Shown in pieces: positions 23,411 through 32,337 of a stretch of DNA of 64,000 nt. The stretch is taken from contig NZ_SODI01000001.1 in NCBI RefSeq assembly GCF_004365915.1, positions 1 through 64,000 of the forward strand, in the 5' to 3' direction. The position numbers and the translations under genes are program-made. The notes under the pieces were generated by a model. The model searched no databases, was not told the origin of the DNA, and saw only the letters and a list, made by a program, of their open reading frames with translations. Source of the stretch: Cryobacterium psychrophilum (GTDB lineage: Bacteria; Actinomycetota; Actinomycetes; Actinomycetales; Microbacteriaceae). How positions within the stretch are numbered: the first letter of the stretch is position 1; each line of letters starts with the position of its first letter.

Positions 23411-25744
23411 CTACACGGTCGAGTCCGTGGCCGGCGGCTCGGTTGCTGCACGGATCTCGGTCAGATGGGTCGTGTATCCGGCCAGCTGCATGGCGCCCGC
23501 GACCGCAACGGTGCGGTCGGGTTCGGCAATCGCGATCATGGCTCCGCCCCCTCCGCCGCCGGTCAGTTTCGCACCGAGCGCGCCAGATCGCCGGGCGATC
23601 GCGACGAGAGTTTCAAGCTCGGGGCTCGACACCTGCAGCGCGTTGAGCAGCCCGTGATTGATATTCATCAGATCGCCGAGCTCGGCAATGTCGCCGCGCT
23701 CCAGGGCGCCTACCCCGGCCAGCGCCAACCCGTCGATCTGCTCGAAGATCCCGTCGTAGCGGGACGGGCTTTTGGCCCAGGCGGTACGCACCAGGCTGAC
23801 GGTGCGTGCCGTGAGGGATCGCACGCCGGTCAGGCCGATGATGACCGGGATCGGATGTGGGACAGTGACGGCCGAGAAGTTGGCGCTCCGTGCCCCATTC
23901 GCCTTGCGAAACAGAATCGGTCGGCCAAAAGTGGCGACCGTGTTGTCGATCCCGGACGGGGTGCCGTGCACTATTTGTTCGCACTCGAAGGCGAGCGCGT
24001 TCACCTCGTTGTCGGTGAGCCGGATGTTGAAACAGTTCGCCATTCCGCGGATGATGGCTACCGCGAGGGCAGCGGATGCCCCCAGCCCACTTGCCCGGGG
24101 AAGGCTCGGGAAGACCTCAATGCGCATGCCAGACGCGCTGATGCCCAGCCGCTCGATGATCAAGGCGGCGATGCGCACCGGGAGATCCGAGTCGGCTGAT
24201 TCGGCTGATTCGGCTGATTCGGCGGAATGGGCATTGCCAGATGTTACCAGGCCGGGAATGACGAGCTCTGTCCCGGATTCCTGGCGGGTCACCTGCGCCC
24301 GAATGGACAGTGCAATCGGGGCGGCGATGGCGTGATAGCCGTAGACAACGGAGTGCTCGCCGAACAGAATGATTTTACCGAAACCAGCCGTTCGGCCCAG
24401 ATCGGGCACCTCGTGCAGAATACGGGTGGCGGCTGTGGCGGCTGCAGCGGGTGCGGCGGGGTCGGTCATCGATTCGAGAATGTGGCGCGCCTTCCACACC
24501 TTGATGTTGCCGCTGGCGACCAGACTGTCGACCACATCGTTGAACCGTTCGCCCGAAGCGCCGGCCGCCACCGCCACGCTGCGGGCGTGCAATCGCATAT
24601 GTCCCTGTTGAATTCCCTCTGTCGACAGCGCCCGGAGCGCGGCGAAATTCTGCGCCAGGCCAACGGCAGCCATCACCTGCGCCAGCTCCGCCGCGGAATC
24701 GACTCCAAGAATGTCGAGGGCAATTCGCACCAGGGCATTTGATTCCACCTGTCCGCCGACAATGCCGACCTTCAGCGGAAGCTCCAGTTCGCCCACGAGG
24801 TCGCCGTTATCATTTTTTGACCAGACGGTCAGCGGGGAATATCGGCCGCTGCGGGCGGCATAAGCGTGCGCCGCAGCCTCGATGGCCCGCCAGTCGTTGC
24901 CGGTGGCGATGGCGACAGCGTCGATGCCGTTCATGACGCCCTTGTTGTGCGTGGTCGCCCGGTAGACATCCATCAACGCAAATTCGTGGGCCACGATGAT
25001 GCCATCTCGAACTTGTTCGCCCGAGAAAGTTTCCGACTTGAGCTGATCGACCGCAATGACGGCGCGGGCGCGCACGAGCGCGTGGTCGGTGAAATTTGAG
25101 AGGATGCGCAGAAACACACGCCCGCCGCTGATTTCTTCGATGAGCGGAGCGACCGCCTCGCACATCGTATTGACCAGATTGGCGCCCATGGCATCACGGC
25201 TGTCCACAATGAGATGGACCACGAGCAGCTCGCCGTGTTCGGCCGTTGAGCCACGTAGAAACACCTGGATGTCACTGGCCCCGCCACCACGAGCCACCAT
25301 ATTCGGATGCTGCTCGTTGGCCAGATCCACAATCTCACCCTTGCGTCGGAGCAGCTCGGCCCGGGCCACGTGGGGGTCAGGGAGATCGAGCACCTGCACC
25401 TGACCGAGCAGCAGTGGCGTGTCGGCGATGCTGGTGAATCCGCCGGAGCGCCCAATCCGGCTGGCGGCTGCGCTGACGGCGGCAATGATCGAGGGTTCTT
25501 CAACCACCATGGGGATGAGGTAGTCCCGCTGATTGATCTGAAAATTCAACCCGAGGCCCATCGGCATCGAAAACACGCCGATCACGTTTTCGGTAAGCCG
25601 ATCGGCCGTTGCGGCGTCGAGACGATAGCTGCCCGTGCGGAGGGCGGCGAAGTTGTCCTGGTTGAGGATGCCGCGCTCGTATAGAAGCTCGAGCCGTTCG
25701 GTCACGGTGAGCTTGTAAAACTTGGAGAGATGGGCATTTTTCAC
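23411..25744 (-). CDS. Fused class II HMG-CoA reductase - mevalonate kinase
   Basis: This single 777-residue frame runs from a GTG at 25744 whose GTGA overlaps the stop of the phosphomevalonate kinase gene. Residues 1-425 are a class II HMG-CoA reductase: ENVIGVFSMPMG, catalytic Glu in VEEPS, DAMGANLVNTMCEAV, Lys of NKGVMNGID, Asp of GNDWRA and the C-terminal His of GHMRLHAR. A 25-residue Ala/Pro-rich linker follows. Residues ~450-777 are a mevalonate kinase: GFGKIILFGEHSVVYG, PRASGLGASAALAVA, HGTPSGIDNT and GGGGGGAMIA. It would therefore make mevalonate and phosphorylate it. No stop or frameshift separates the domains, and both keep all key residues. I know of HMGR fused to thiolase in enterococci but not to mevalonate kinase. 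Confidence 0.93.
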   Translation of the reverse strand: MKNAHLSKFYKLTVTERLELLYERGILNQDNFAALRTGSYRLDAATADRLTENVIGVFSMPMGLGLNFQINQRDYLIPMVVEEPSIIAAVSAAASRIGRSGGFTSIADTPLLLGQVQVLDLPDPHVARAELLRRKGEIVDLANEQHPNMVARGGGASDIQVFLRGSTAEHGELLVVHLIVDSRDAMGANLVNTMCEAVAPLIEEISGGRVFLRILSNFTDHALVRARAVIAVDQLKSETFSGEQVRDGIIVAHEFALMDVYRATTHNKGVMNGIDAVAIATGNDWRAIEAAAHAYAARSGRYSPLTVWSKNDNGDLVGELELPLKVGIVGGQVESNALVRIALDILGVDSAAELAQVMAAVGLAQNFAALRALSTEGIQQGHMRLHARSVAVAAGASGERFNDVVDSLVASGNIKVWKARHILESMTDPAAPAAAATAATRILHEVPDLGRTAGFGKIILFGEHSVVYGYHAIAAPIALSIRAQVTRQESGTELVIPGLVTSGNAHSAESAESAESADSDLPVRIAALIIERLGISASGMRIEVFPSLPRASGLGASAALAVAIIRGMANCFNIRLTDNEVNALAFECEQIVHGTPSGIDNTVATFGRPILFRKANGARSANFSAVTVPHPIPVIIGLTGVRSLTARTVSLVRTAWAKSPSRYDGIFEQIDGLALAGVGALERGDIAELGDLMNINHGLLNALQVSSPELETLVAIARRSGALGAKLTGGGGGGAMIAIAEPDRTVAVAGAMQLAGYTTHLTEIRAATEPPATDSTV
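24193..24219 (-). repeat. Three 9-bp tandem repeats inside the mevalonate kinase domain
   Basis: CGGCTGATT occurs three times without a gap and is flanked by partial units. On the coding (minus) strand it yields an SAE-type tripeptide run (SAESAESAESADSD) between two strands of the GHMP N-domain. The 9-bp unit preserves frame, so length variants would remain translatable. Confidence 0.85.
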
Positions 25745-26856
25745 AGGGAGTCCTTCTTCGTGCACGCTGAATCGAAGCCGGCAGCAGTGCCAGTGCCAGA
25801 GGTGTCGATCCCGCCGGCACAGACAGTGAGCGGCACGATCTGTGCCTCGGCGCGGGTGAGTGCCGCAGCCAGTCGACGCGCCGGGGCCCCGCTGCGCGCA
25901 AACGCCAGCCCAACATCACCGCCGCCCGCCCCAGACGACTTGAACACGCCGCCGAGACGAGCCGCCAGGGCGTGCAGCTGCCGGTGCCGGTCGCTGATGA
26001 TGCCCGCTTGCGCGTGGGCGTCGAGGGTGACCAGTGCGTCAAAATACTGCGCCGCAAGAGGTAGAAAGGTGTCAGCCGTGGCGAGCGCGGGCACGGCCTG
26101 TTCGGCCAGCTCGGCCAGCCTGGCCAGATCGCTGCGGTAGGTGCTGGCGTCCCTCCGAGCGAAGTCGGCGACACGACCGACCAACTCGGGGGTACTGCTG
26201 CCCGCCCCGGTGACGACCACCATCATGCTGAGGTCGCTCGGCCAGCGAAGTGAAGCCACGGAGACCGCCGGGCCGAGATGAGTTCCCGGCGCATAGCTGA
26301 TGAGACCACCGGCCACCGCCGCGGCCACGTCGCCTCCGCTGCCGAGTGCACCCTGGGCCTGGCGGTGAGCCGTCAGGGCTGCCGCGAAGAGTGCAGCGTT
26401 GTCGAGGTCACGGGCGCGAGCGCGAGCCAGGCTAGCGGTTAGGGCGACCGCGACCGCCGCGCTCCCGCCCAGGCCCAACTTGTGGCCATCCATCGAGAGC
26501 TCGCTGCTGTCGATGGTGATCGACAGCGCCTGATCAGGGCGCGCTCGACAAGGTCTGCGGGACCCATCATCGCCGCCGGCAGCTTCGGCCACAGTCCGCC
26601 GCACAGCGTCATAGAGGCGGAGCTTCTCGCGGGTCGGCCCGTCGAGGGAGGCGGGCACGGCACCGTCGGGTTCCAGGGTGAGGCTCTCTACACCCAGACC
26701 GGGGGCGTCGAGGAGCCAGCGGTCGGCATCCGTCGTCGCAATTCTCACTCGAACGCGACGATCGACCGCCGTGAGTAGCGCCGGGGCGCCCTCGAGCACG
26801 GCATACTCGCCGAGCAGAAAGAGTTTCCCGGGCGCGGAGGCGTGGAACGTGGGCAC
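25741..26856 (-). CDS. Phosphomevalonate kinase (GHMP family)
   Basis: This 371-residue GHMP kinase starts at a GTG that shares its first base with the stop of the decarboxylase gene. Motifs are ASAPGKLFLLGEYAVLEG at the N-terminus, KLGLGGSAAVAVALTASL as the ATP loop, ALGSGGDVAAAVAGGL and SGAGGGDVGLAFARSG at the C-terminal glycine motif. It converts mevalonate 5-phosphate to the diphosphate. The assignment to phosphomevalonate kinase rests on the GEYAVLEG signature and on its place between MvaD and the mevalonate kinase domain. Translational coupling on both sides indicates one mvaD-pmk-mvaA/mvk transcript. Confidence 0.9.
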   Translation of the reverse strand: MPTFHASAPGKLFLLGEYAVLEGAPALLTAVDRRVRVRIATTDADRWLLDAPGLGVESLTLEPDGAVPASLDGPTREKLRLYDAVRRTVAEAAGGDDGSRRPCRARPDQALSITIDSSELSMDGHKLGLGGSAAVAVALTASLARARARDLDNAALFAAALTAHRQAQGALGSGGDVAAAVAGGLISYAPGTHLGPAVSVASLRWPSDLSMMVVVTGAGSSTPELVGRVADFARRDASTYRSDLARLAELAEQAVPALATADTFLPLAAQYFDALVTLDAHAQAGIISDRHRQLHALAARLGGVFKSSGAGGGDVGLAFARSGAPARRLAAALTRAEAQIVPLTVCAGGIDTSGTGTAAGFDSACTKKDSL

Positions 26857-27860
26857 TACGCCGCCACGAGGTGCGCACCTCGGCCGAGAGCGCTCATCCG
26901 GGTCTGGAGTACTCCCGGCGTTGCGGCGAGGGCGTGCGCGACCAGGGCGGCATCCGCGGGGGCGCAGAGCGCCTTGACCTGCGGGCCGGCGTCGATGGTG
27001 AAATATACGGCGACTCCTTGTGCACGCAGCTCGCGTACGGTACCCATCGCAGCGATCGTGCCGGCGTTCCAGTAGATCAGAGCCGGTCGGCTGGTGAGCA
27101 TCAGGGCGTGGAGTTTTAGGCAGCTGTACTCGGTCAGCTCGCCGAGCTGGGCCAGATCGTGCCCGGCGATGGCGGCTCGCATCTCGGCGAGGTTTTGCTC
27201 GCTCGTGTCGACCCAGGCCGGGAAGAACGGCGACGTTGCCCGGCTGCCCGCCATTCCATGAGTGGACGAGATCGCCTTGGGGCCGGCCGCGGTGATAGCC
27301 ACGACAACAGAGAGTGGCCAGTGGTCGGGCGAGAGAATCGGTTCGGCGTAGGCATCCGCGCCATCGTCACGACTTCCGGCGTGCATCTCAACGTAACCGC
27401 CGAAGATGGATCGCGCCGCCGAGCCCGACCCCCGGCGCGCGAGAATCGACAGCTCCCGTGCGTTCAGGGCCAGCCCGGCCGCCGTGCTGGCAGCGAGGGC
27501 GAGGGCGGCGAAACCGGAGGCCGACGAGGCCAGCCCGGCCCCGGTCAAGAAATCATTGCTCGAGGTGACGACGGCACCCTGGGTAGTGCCGGCGCGCTCT
27601 CGCACCAGATCGAGCAGGCCGAGCACTCGGGGTGACTGGGTGAGTGCACCGTTGAGCCAGAATTCGTCAGTCTGGCGCGCCCCAAGGTTTGGACGGAACT
27701 CGACGTGGGTATCGGTGGCAAGGGCATCCAGGGTTATTGAGATCGACCCGACGGCGGGAATATTGAGAGTGTCGTCGCGTTTTCCCCAATATTTGATCAG
27801 GGCGATATTGCTGTGCGCGCGCGCCGTGGCACTGTGTCGACCATCGATGGGTCTGTTCAC
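26856..27860 (-). CDS. mvaD: Diphosphomevalonate decarboxylase
   Basis: The protein is 334 residues from the GTG at 27860, with GGAG seven bases upstream; an ATG 27 bases further up is possible. It is a GHMP-fold enzyme with AHSNIALIKYWGKRDDTLNIP (the KYWGKRD signature), SSNDFLTGAGLASSASGFAAL as the ATP/phosphate loop, a RGSGSAARSIFGGYVEM stretch and the catalytic Asp in FTIDAGP. It decarboxylates mevalonate diphosphate to IPP. It is the first gene of the minus-strand mevalonate operon and is divergent from the HMG-CoA synthase, with a short shared promoter region at 27861-27972. Confidence 0.93.
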   Translation of the reverse strand: MNRPIDGRHSATARAHSNIALIKYWGKRDDTLNIPAVGSISITLDALATDTHVEFRPNLGARQTDEFWLNGALTQSPRVLGLLDLVRERAGTTQGAVVTSSNDFLTGAGLASSASGFAALALAASTAAGLALNARELSILARRGSGSAARSIFGGYVEMHAGSRDDGADAYAEPILSPDHWPLSVVVAITAAGPKAISSTHGMAGSRATSPFFPAWVDTSEQNLAEMRAAIAGHDLAQLGELTEYSCLKLHALMLTSRPALIYWNAGTIAAMGTVRELRAQGVAVYFTIDAGPQVKALCAPADAALVAHALAATPGVLQTRMSALGRGAHLVAA

Positions 27861-27972
27861 AGGAGTGCTCCGATCGGGTCTGAGCAAATTCTACCCTGCG
27901 TGGGGCAGCCCGACCGGTCTCAGACTGGCCCCGCAGCGAGCGAAGTCTGCATAAAATTGTGTAGCGGCGGTA

Positions 27973-29502
27973 ATGCCGCACTCGACGCACCTCGGCGCAT
28001 TGAAATGGGCACTGTTGTTGAAATCGGCACTGTTGGCACCTGGAATCAGCGGACTGTCCCTGTACTTGCCGCCCTATCGCGTGCAGTTGGACGAATGGTG
28101 CCAGTGGAATGACGAATCGTGGACCAAAATTCGCGCTGTCGTCGGGCGTTCGTTTCGCATGCGAGGGCCCCAGCACAATGTTTACACCCTCGCCGCCAGT
28201 GCGGCCCTGCGCTTGATCCGAGACTATGACATCAACCCGGCCCAGGTCGGGTTTCTCGCGCTTGGCACTGAATCGTCGAGCGATAATTCGGCCGGAGCCG
28301 TCATCGTCAAGGGCATGATCAATGACGGCCTGCGTGCGAACGGCCAGAGCCAGCTGGCGCGGGACTGCGAGGTGCCGGAGTTCAAACAGGCGTGCCTCGG
28401 CGGCGTGTACGGGCTCAAAGCGGCTCTGCGCTATCTGGCGACGGATGGCGTCGGCCGGCAGGCCATCGTGATCTGCGCCGATGTTGCCGAGTATGCGATC
28501 GGCTCCACCGGTGAACCGACGCAGGGTGCCGGCGCGGTGGCCCTGCTCGTCAACGGTGACGCCGACCTTCTTGAGGTGGATCTCGCCGCGGTCGGCAGCG
28601 ACTCGCAGTACCGCATCGCTGACTTTCGCAAACCGTTCACTCGCTTTCGCCAGTCTGAGCGCGAGGACGGCCAGATGCAGGACCTCCCCGTGTTCAACGG
28701 GCGGTATTCCACGAACTGCTACATCGACGCCACCCGTCACGCGATGGCCGCCATGCTTGCCAAACGCCCAGGTCCCAGCATCGACTACTTCGATGACGTG
28801 GACGCGGTCTTCATCCATCGTCCATACCACCGCATGCCGGCGACCGGATGGGTCATGTCTTACTTATTCGCCCTCGCGGCCGACGGCCCGGCCGGCCAGG
28901 CCCAACTGCGCACATACTGCCGGGCTGCCGGGCTCGATGCGGATATGGTGCTGGCTGAATTACTGACCGAGGATCCGTTCGAGGGGCGAGAAATGGGTGA
29001 CGGCGAGGCCTACCCCTGGTCGCGAAAACTACGTGGGCACCTGTTGCACACCGAGGTCTGGGATCGCATAATTGGCACGAAATTATGGCTGGGCGCCGAG
29101 GCGATGAAGGACTTGGGCAACCTTTACACCGCAGCGCTCCCGGCCTGGCTGGCCGCCGGCCTCGCCCACGCGCACCGGGATGGCATCGAGTTGGCCGGGC
29201 AGGAATGGCTTGCCCTAGGGTACGGCAGCGGCGACGCTGCCGAGGCCATCCCGATGCGTGTCGCTGTGGGATGGAAGGCGGCTGCGGCCAAAATCAACTT
29301 CGAGGCCGCACTGCTGGGCCCGATTGACCTCAGCCAGCAAAACTATGTGGCGCTGCACGAGGGTCAACCCGACGACCTGCCGCCGCTCGTGCCGAACGAC
29401 GAATTCGTCATCGATCGGGTCGGCACAAACAACGGCCCCAACTTCTACGACCTCGGCATCGAGTACTACCGCCACGTCGTCCGGGCGCAGCCTGCTGGCT
29501 GA
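27973..29502 (+). CDS. Hydroxymethylglutaryl-CoA synthase (long form)
   Basis: This thiolase-fold enzyme condenses acetyl-CoA and acetoacetyl-CoA, the first committed mevalonate step. The catalytic triad is visible: Glu in LGTESSSDNSAGA, nucleophilic Cys in FKQACLGGVYGLKAALRYL and His in FIHRPYHRMP. Homology starts at GISGLSLYLPPYRVQLDEW, so the true start may be the TTG at 28033 rather than the ATG at 27973; the leader between them is not family-like. At about 490 residues it is longer than the ~390-residue enzymes of streptomycete mevalonate clusters, which suggests a different bacterial lineage. It diverges from mvaD. Confidence 0.9.
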   Translation: MPHSTHLGALKWALLLKSALLAPGISGLSLYLPPYRVQLDEWCQWNDESWTKIRAVVGRSFRMRGPQHNVYTLAASAALRLIRDYDINPAQVGFLALGTESSSDNSAGAVIVKGMINDGLRANGQSQLARDCEVPEFKQACLGGVYGLKAALRYLATDGVGRQAIVICADVAEYAIGSTGEPTQGAGAVALLVNGDADLLEVDLAAVGSDSQYRIADFRKPFTRFRQSEREDGQMQDLPVFNGRYSTNCYIDATRHAMAAMLAKRPGPSIDYFDDVDAVFIHRPYHRMPATGWVMSYLFALAADGPAGQAQLRTYCRAAGLDADMVLAELLTEDPFEGREMGDGEAYPWSRKLRGHLLHTEVWDRIIGTKLWLGAEAMKDLGNLYTAALPAWLAAGLAHAHRDGIELAGQEWLALGYGSGDAAEAIPMRVAVGWKAAAAKINFEAALLGPIDLSQQNYVALHEGQPDDLPPLVPNDEFVIDRVGTNNGPNFYDLGIEYYRHVVRAQPAG

Positions 29503-29524
29503 ATCATTGACCCGGCCAGGCCAC

Positions 29525-29848
29525 TCAGATCATCGTCTGTGGCGGTAGTGCTGTGACCAGAGGGTGGTCCATGGCATAGGGCTCGACCTTGGCTGCGCCT
29601 CCGGGGGAGCCGATTTCCTGGAAGAATTCAACGTTGGCCGTGTAATAGTCCGCCCATTTATCGGGCACGTCATCTTCGTAGAAGATTGCCTCTACCGGGC
29701 ACACGGGCTCACAGGCGCCGCAATCGATGCACTCATCGGGGTGGATGTAGAGCATTCGTTCGCCCTCGTAGATGCAATCAACCGGGCATTCGTCGATGCA
29801 GGCCCGGTCTTTAACGTCGACACAGGGCAGAGCAATAACATACGTCAT
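29525..29848 (-). CDS. fdxA: 7Fe-type ferredoxin (FdxA-like), copy 2
   Basis: This 107-residue paralogue of the ferredoxin at 19278-19601 has the same cysteine pattern ([13 protein letters not shown], then [17 protein letters not shown]). Differences cluster after residue 75. It is divergent from sufR, with the SufR-type operator 137 bases upstream, and so is probably co-regulated with Fe-S assembly. It converges on the HMG-CoA synthase gene. Confidence 0.93.
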   Translation of the reverse strand: MTYVIALPCVDVKDRACIDECPVDCIYEGERMLYIHPDECIDCGACEPVCPVEAIFYEDDVPDKWADYYTANVEFFQEIGSPGGAAKVEPYAMDHPLVTALPPQTMI

Positions 29849-29943
29849 AGGGCTCCCTTCAATGTGGTCTATTCAGGGTGGGGTCTTCAAAACCCACCCG
29901 ACCGTCGAGCGAACATTCACCGGACCTAACGGGCAACGAAACG

Positions 29944-29962
29944 GGTAAGGCAAGCCTCACTG
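29944..29962. promoter_or_regulatory. Weak DtxR/IdeR-like iron-box candidate
   Basis: TAAGGCAAGCCTCAC with its flanks resembles the iron-box pattern TTAGGTTAGGCTAACCTAA at roughly 12 of 19 positions, between fdxA and sufR. Iron control of an Fe-S locus makes sense, but the match is loose. Confidence 0.25.
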
Positions 29963-29984
29963 GACTACGGTCATTAATTAGGAC

Positions 29985-29999
29985 ACACTTATGTTGTGT
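29985..29999. promoter_or_regulatory. SufR-type operator overlapping the sufR start codon
   Basis: ACACT-TATGT-TGTGT is an inverted repeat with a 5-base centre. The GTG start of sufR (29996) lies inside the right arm. The near-identical copy at 17181 and the ACACT-N5-TGTG form known to me for mycobacterial SufR support the call. The position implies autorepression. Confidence 0.65.
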
Positions 30000-30760
30000 T
30001 AATAACTGATGCGAAGCAAACTGATGCAGACCGGTCTGATACTGCGACCGCGACGCGGGACCGCGTGCGGCAGACGCTCGCCCAGGATGGTCCGGTCACC
30101 GCGGCCGACCTCGCCGCCGGCTTGGGCCTGACGCCAGCCGCGGTGCGACGCCACCTTGACGCACTCGCCGAGCAGGATGCCATCGAGGAATATGACCCGG
30201 CAGTCGCTGACGCCGACAGTCGCGGTCGGGGGCGCCCCGCTCGTTCATACGTACTCACCGAGACCGGCCATGCCGGCCTGGAGCACCACTACGACGATCT
30301 GGCCGCCGCCGCACTTCGCTTTCTCGCCGAGCATTCCGGGGCGGATGCCGTGGCCACGTTCGCCCGCGAACGCGGAGAAGCGCTGGTGGGCCGATATGCC
30401 GCGCGAGTCGCCGCAGCAGGTGACTCTGTCACAGCGCGCACCAAGGCACTAGCTGCGGCCCTGACCGAGGACGGGTTCGCCGCCTCTGTTCGGCCCGTCG
30501 ATGCGGGGCTTCCAACACCAGCACCGTCGGCGACAATCACGCAGTTGCCCGCGACGGGCTTGCCGGCACCCGGCCTTCAGCTGTGTCAGGGACACTGCCC
30601 GGTGAGGCACGTTGCCAGCGAATTCCCCGCCGTGTGCGAGGCAGAGGCAGAGGCCTTTTCGCAGCTGCTTGGCGTGCGCGTTGACCGTCAGGCGACAATG
30701 GCTGGCGGGGAGCACCTCTGCCGAACGCTCGTTCCCGAGATCGATAAACCAACGACCTAA
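29996..30760 (+). CDS. sufR: Fe-S cluster-sensing repressor SufR (ArsR-like winged helix)
   Basis: The 254-residue regulator has an N-terminal winged helix ([34 protein letters not shown], then a wing with [14 protein letters not shown]). Its C-terminal domain carries the cluster cysteines [20 protein letters not shown], and a last Cys in [11 protein letters not shown]. Holo-SufR represses suf genes; loss of its cluster derepresses them. The GTG start lies inside the operator and lacks a ribosome binding site, so leaderless translation is likely. A truncated copy of this gene start exists at 17192. The 113-base gap to sufB contains a GC-rich hairpin. Confidence 0.93.
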   Translation: MLITDAKQTDADRSDTATATRDRVRQTLAQDGPVTAADLAAGLGLTPAAVRRHLDALAEQDAIEEYDPAVADADSRGRGRPARSYVLTETGHAGLEHHYDDLAAAALRFLAEHSGADAVATFARERGEALVGRYAARVAAAGDSVTARTKALAAALTEDGFAASVRPVDAGLPTPAPSATITQLPATGLPAPGLQLCQGHCPVRHVASEFPAVCEAEAEAFSQLLGVRVDRQATMAGGEHLCRTLVPEIDKPTT

Positions 30761-30873
30761 CGCCCCTGCGGCCCGTCACCCGGCTTTGCCCGGGGGTCCT
30801 TCTGGCGCGCGCTAAAACACAGTGGCAGCGCGCGTATTCAGGTTTTCCAACAGCACGTGAGAAGGAGACGAAA

Positions 30874-32337
30874 ATGAGTGCACCTACGACCACGGTCGGT
30901 ATTTCCGATGAGGTTCGTGAGCTCGCCAATCAGGATTACAAGTACGGGTTCACCACGGATCTCAAAACCGAAGTTGCCCCCAAAGGACTGAGTGAAGACA
31001 TCATTCGGCTGATTTCAGGCAAAAAGAACGAGCCAGACTGGCTCCTAGAATGGCGGCTGAAGGCGTATCGGCATTGGACCACGCTCACACCGCCCACCTG
31101 GCAGCACGTCTCGTACGGTCCCGTTGACTATCAGGACATCATCTACTACGCCGACCCTCGGCCGAAGAAGCAGATCACGAGCATGGATGAGGTGGACCCT
31201 GAAATCCGGGAGATGTTTGACAAACTCGGCATCTCTCTCGGTGAACAAGAACGACTCAGCGGTGTCGCAGTGGACGCCATCGTCGATTCGGTGTCGGTAG
31301 CGACAACGTTCAAAGACAAGCTGGCCGAAGTCGGCGTCATCTTCTGCTCCTTCTCCGAGGCCGTGCAGGAGCACCCAGACCTGGTACGGAAATACCTCGG
31401 GTCGGTCGTTCCATACAACGACAACTTCTTCGCTTGCCTGAACTCTGCGGTCTTTACCGACGGGTCGTTCTGCTACATCCCCAAGGGCGTGCACTGCCCG
31501 ATGGAACTATCGACCTACTTTCGAATCAATGCCGCCGACACCGGGCAGTTCGAGCGCACTCTGATCATCGCCGAGGATGCCGCGTATGTGAGTTACCTCG
31601 AGGGGTGTACGGCTCCGGTTCGGGACACGAACCAGTTACACGCTGCAGTCGTCGAACTCGTGGCTCTTGATGATGCGCAGATCAAGTATTCGACCGTTCA
31701 GAACTGGTACCCCGGCGACGCGGATGGCAATGGTGGCGTCTACAACTTCGTCACCAAGCGCGGCATGGCCTCCGGGAAGAACTCGAAGATTTCCTGGACT
31801 CAGGTTGAGACCGGCTCTGCGATCACCTGGAAGTATCCCGGCGTCGTCCTGAAGGGCGATAACTCGGTCGGTGAGTTCTACTCGGTGGCCCTGACCGCCA
31901 GACGCCAGCAGGCTGATACCGGCAGCAAGATGGTGCACATCGGGAAGAACACCAAGAGCACGATTATTTCCAAGGCGATCTCGGCCGGTCACGGTCAAAA
32001 TACCTACCGGGGTCTGGTGGACATTCGTCATTCCGCTGTCGGGGCCCGCAACTTCACCCAGTGCGACTCCCTGCTGATCGGTAAGGACAGCGGCGCTCAC
32101 ACCCTGCCTTATATCGACGTGAAGAATCAGACCGGACAGGTCGAGCACGAAGCCTCAACATCGAAGATCGGCGAGGAACAACTCTTGTATTGCCGTCAGC
32201 GCGGCATTCCGGAGGAAGAAGCCGTTTCGATGATTGTGAACGGGTTCTGCCGTGAGGTATTCAAGATGCTGCCGATGGAATTCGCCGTCGAAGCCCAAAA
32301 ATTGTTGACCGTGAGTCTAGAAGGAAGTGTCGGCTAA
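30874..32337 (+). CDS. sufB: Fe-S cluster scaffold subunit SufB
   Basis: The 487-residue scaffold has [13 protein letters not shown] N-terminal [19 protein letters not shown], a long insert [15 protein letters not shown], then [29 protein letters not shown], and [11 protein letters not shown]. It also has [20 protein letters not shown] with the conserved Glu and Cys. With SufC and SufD it builds Fe-S clusters. The region 80-180 ([32 protein letters not shown]) has the character of the proteobacterial/cyanobacterial long SufB rather than the usual actinobacterial one. A GAAGGAG site precedes the ATG. Confidence 0.96.
   Translation: MSAPTTTVGISDEVRELANQDYKYGFTTDLKTEVAPKGLSEDIIRLISGKKNEPDWLLEWRLKAYRHWTTLTPPTWQHVSYGPVDYQDIIYYADPRPKKQITSMDEVDPEIREMFDKLGISLGEQERLSGVAVDAIVDSVSVATTFKDKLAEVGVIFCSFSEAVQEHPDLVRKYLGSVVPYNDNFFACLNSAVFTDGSFCYIPKGVHCPMELSTYFRINAADTGQFERTLIIAEDAAYVSYLEGCTAPVRDTNQLHAAVVELVALDDAQIKYSTVQNWYPGDADGNGGVYNFVTKRGMASGKNSKISWTQVETGSAITWKYPGVVLKGDNSVGEFYSVALTARRQQADTGSKMVHIGKNTKSTIISKAISAGHGQNTYRGLVDIRHSAVGARNFTQCDSLLIGKDSGAHTLPYIDVKNQTGQVEHEASTSKIGEEQLLYCRQRGIPEEEAVSMIVNGFCREVFKMLPMEFAVEAQKLLTVSLEGSVG

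Noticed and set aside
24193..24219. Possible CRISPR or satellite repeat
   Set aside because: Three 9-bp units without spacers inside a coding frame; it is a simple tandem repeat.
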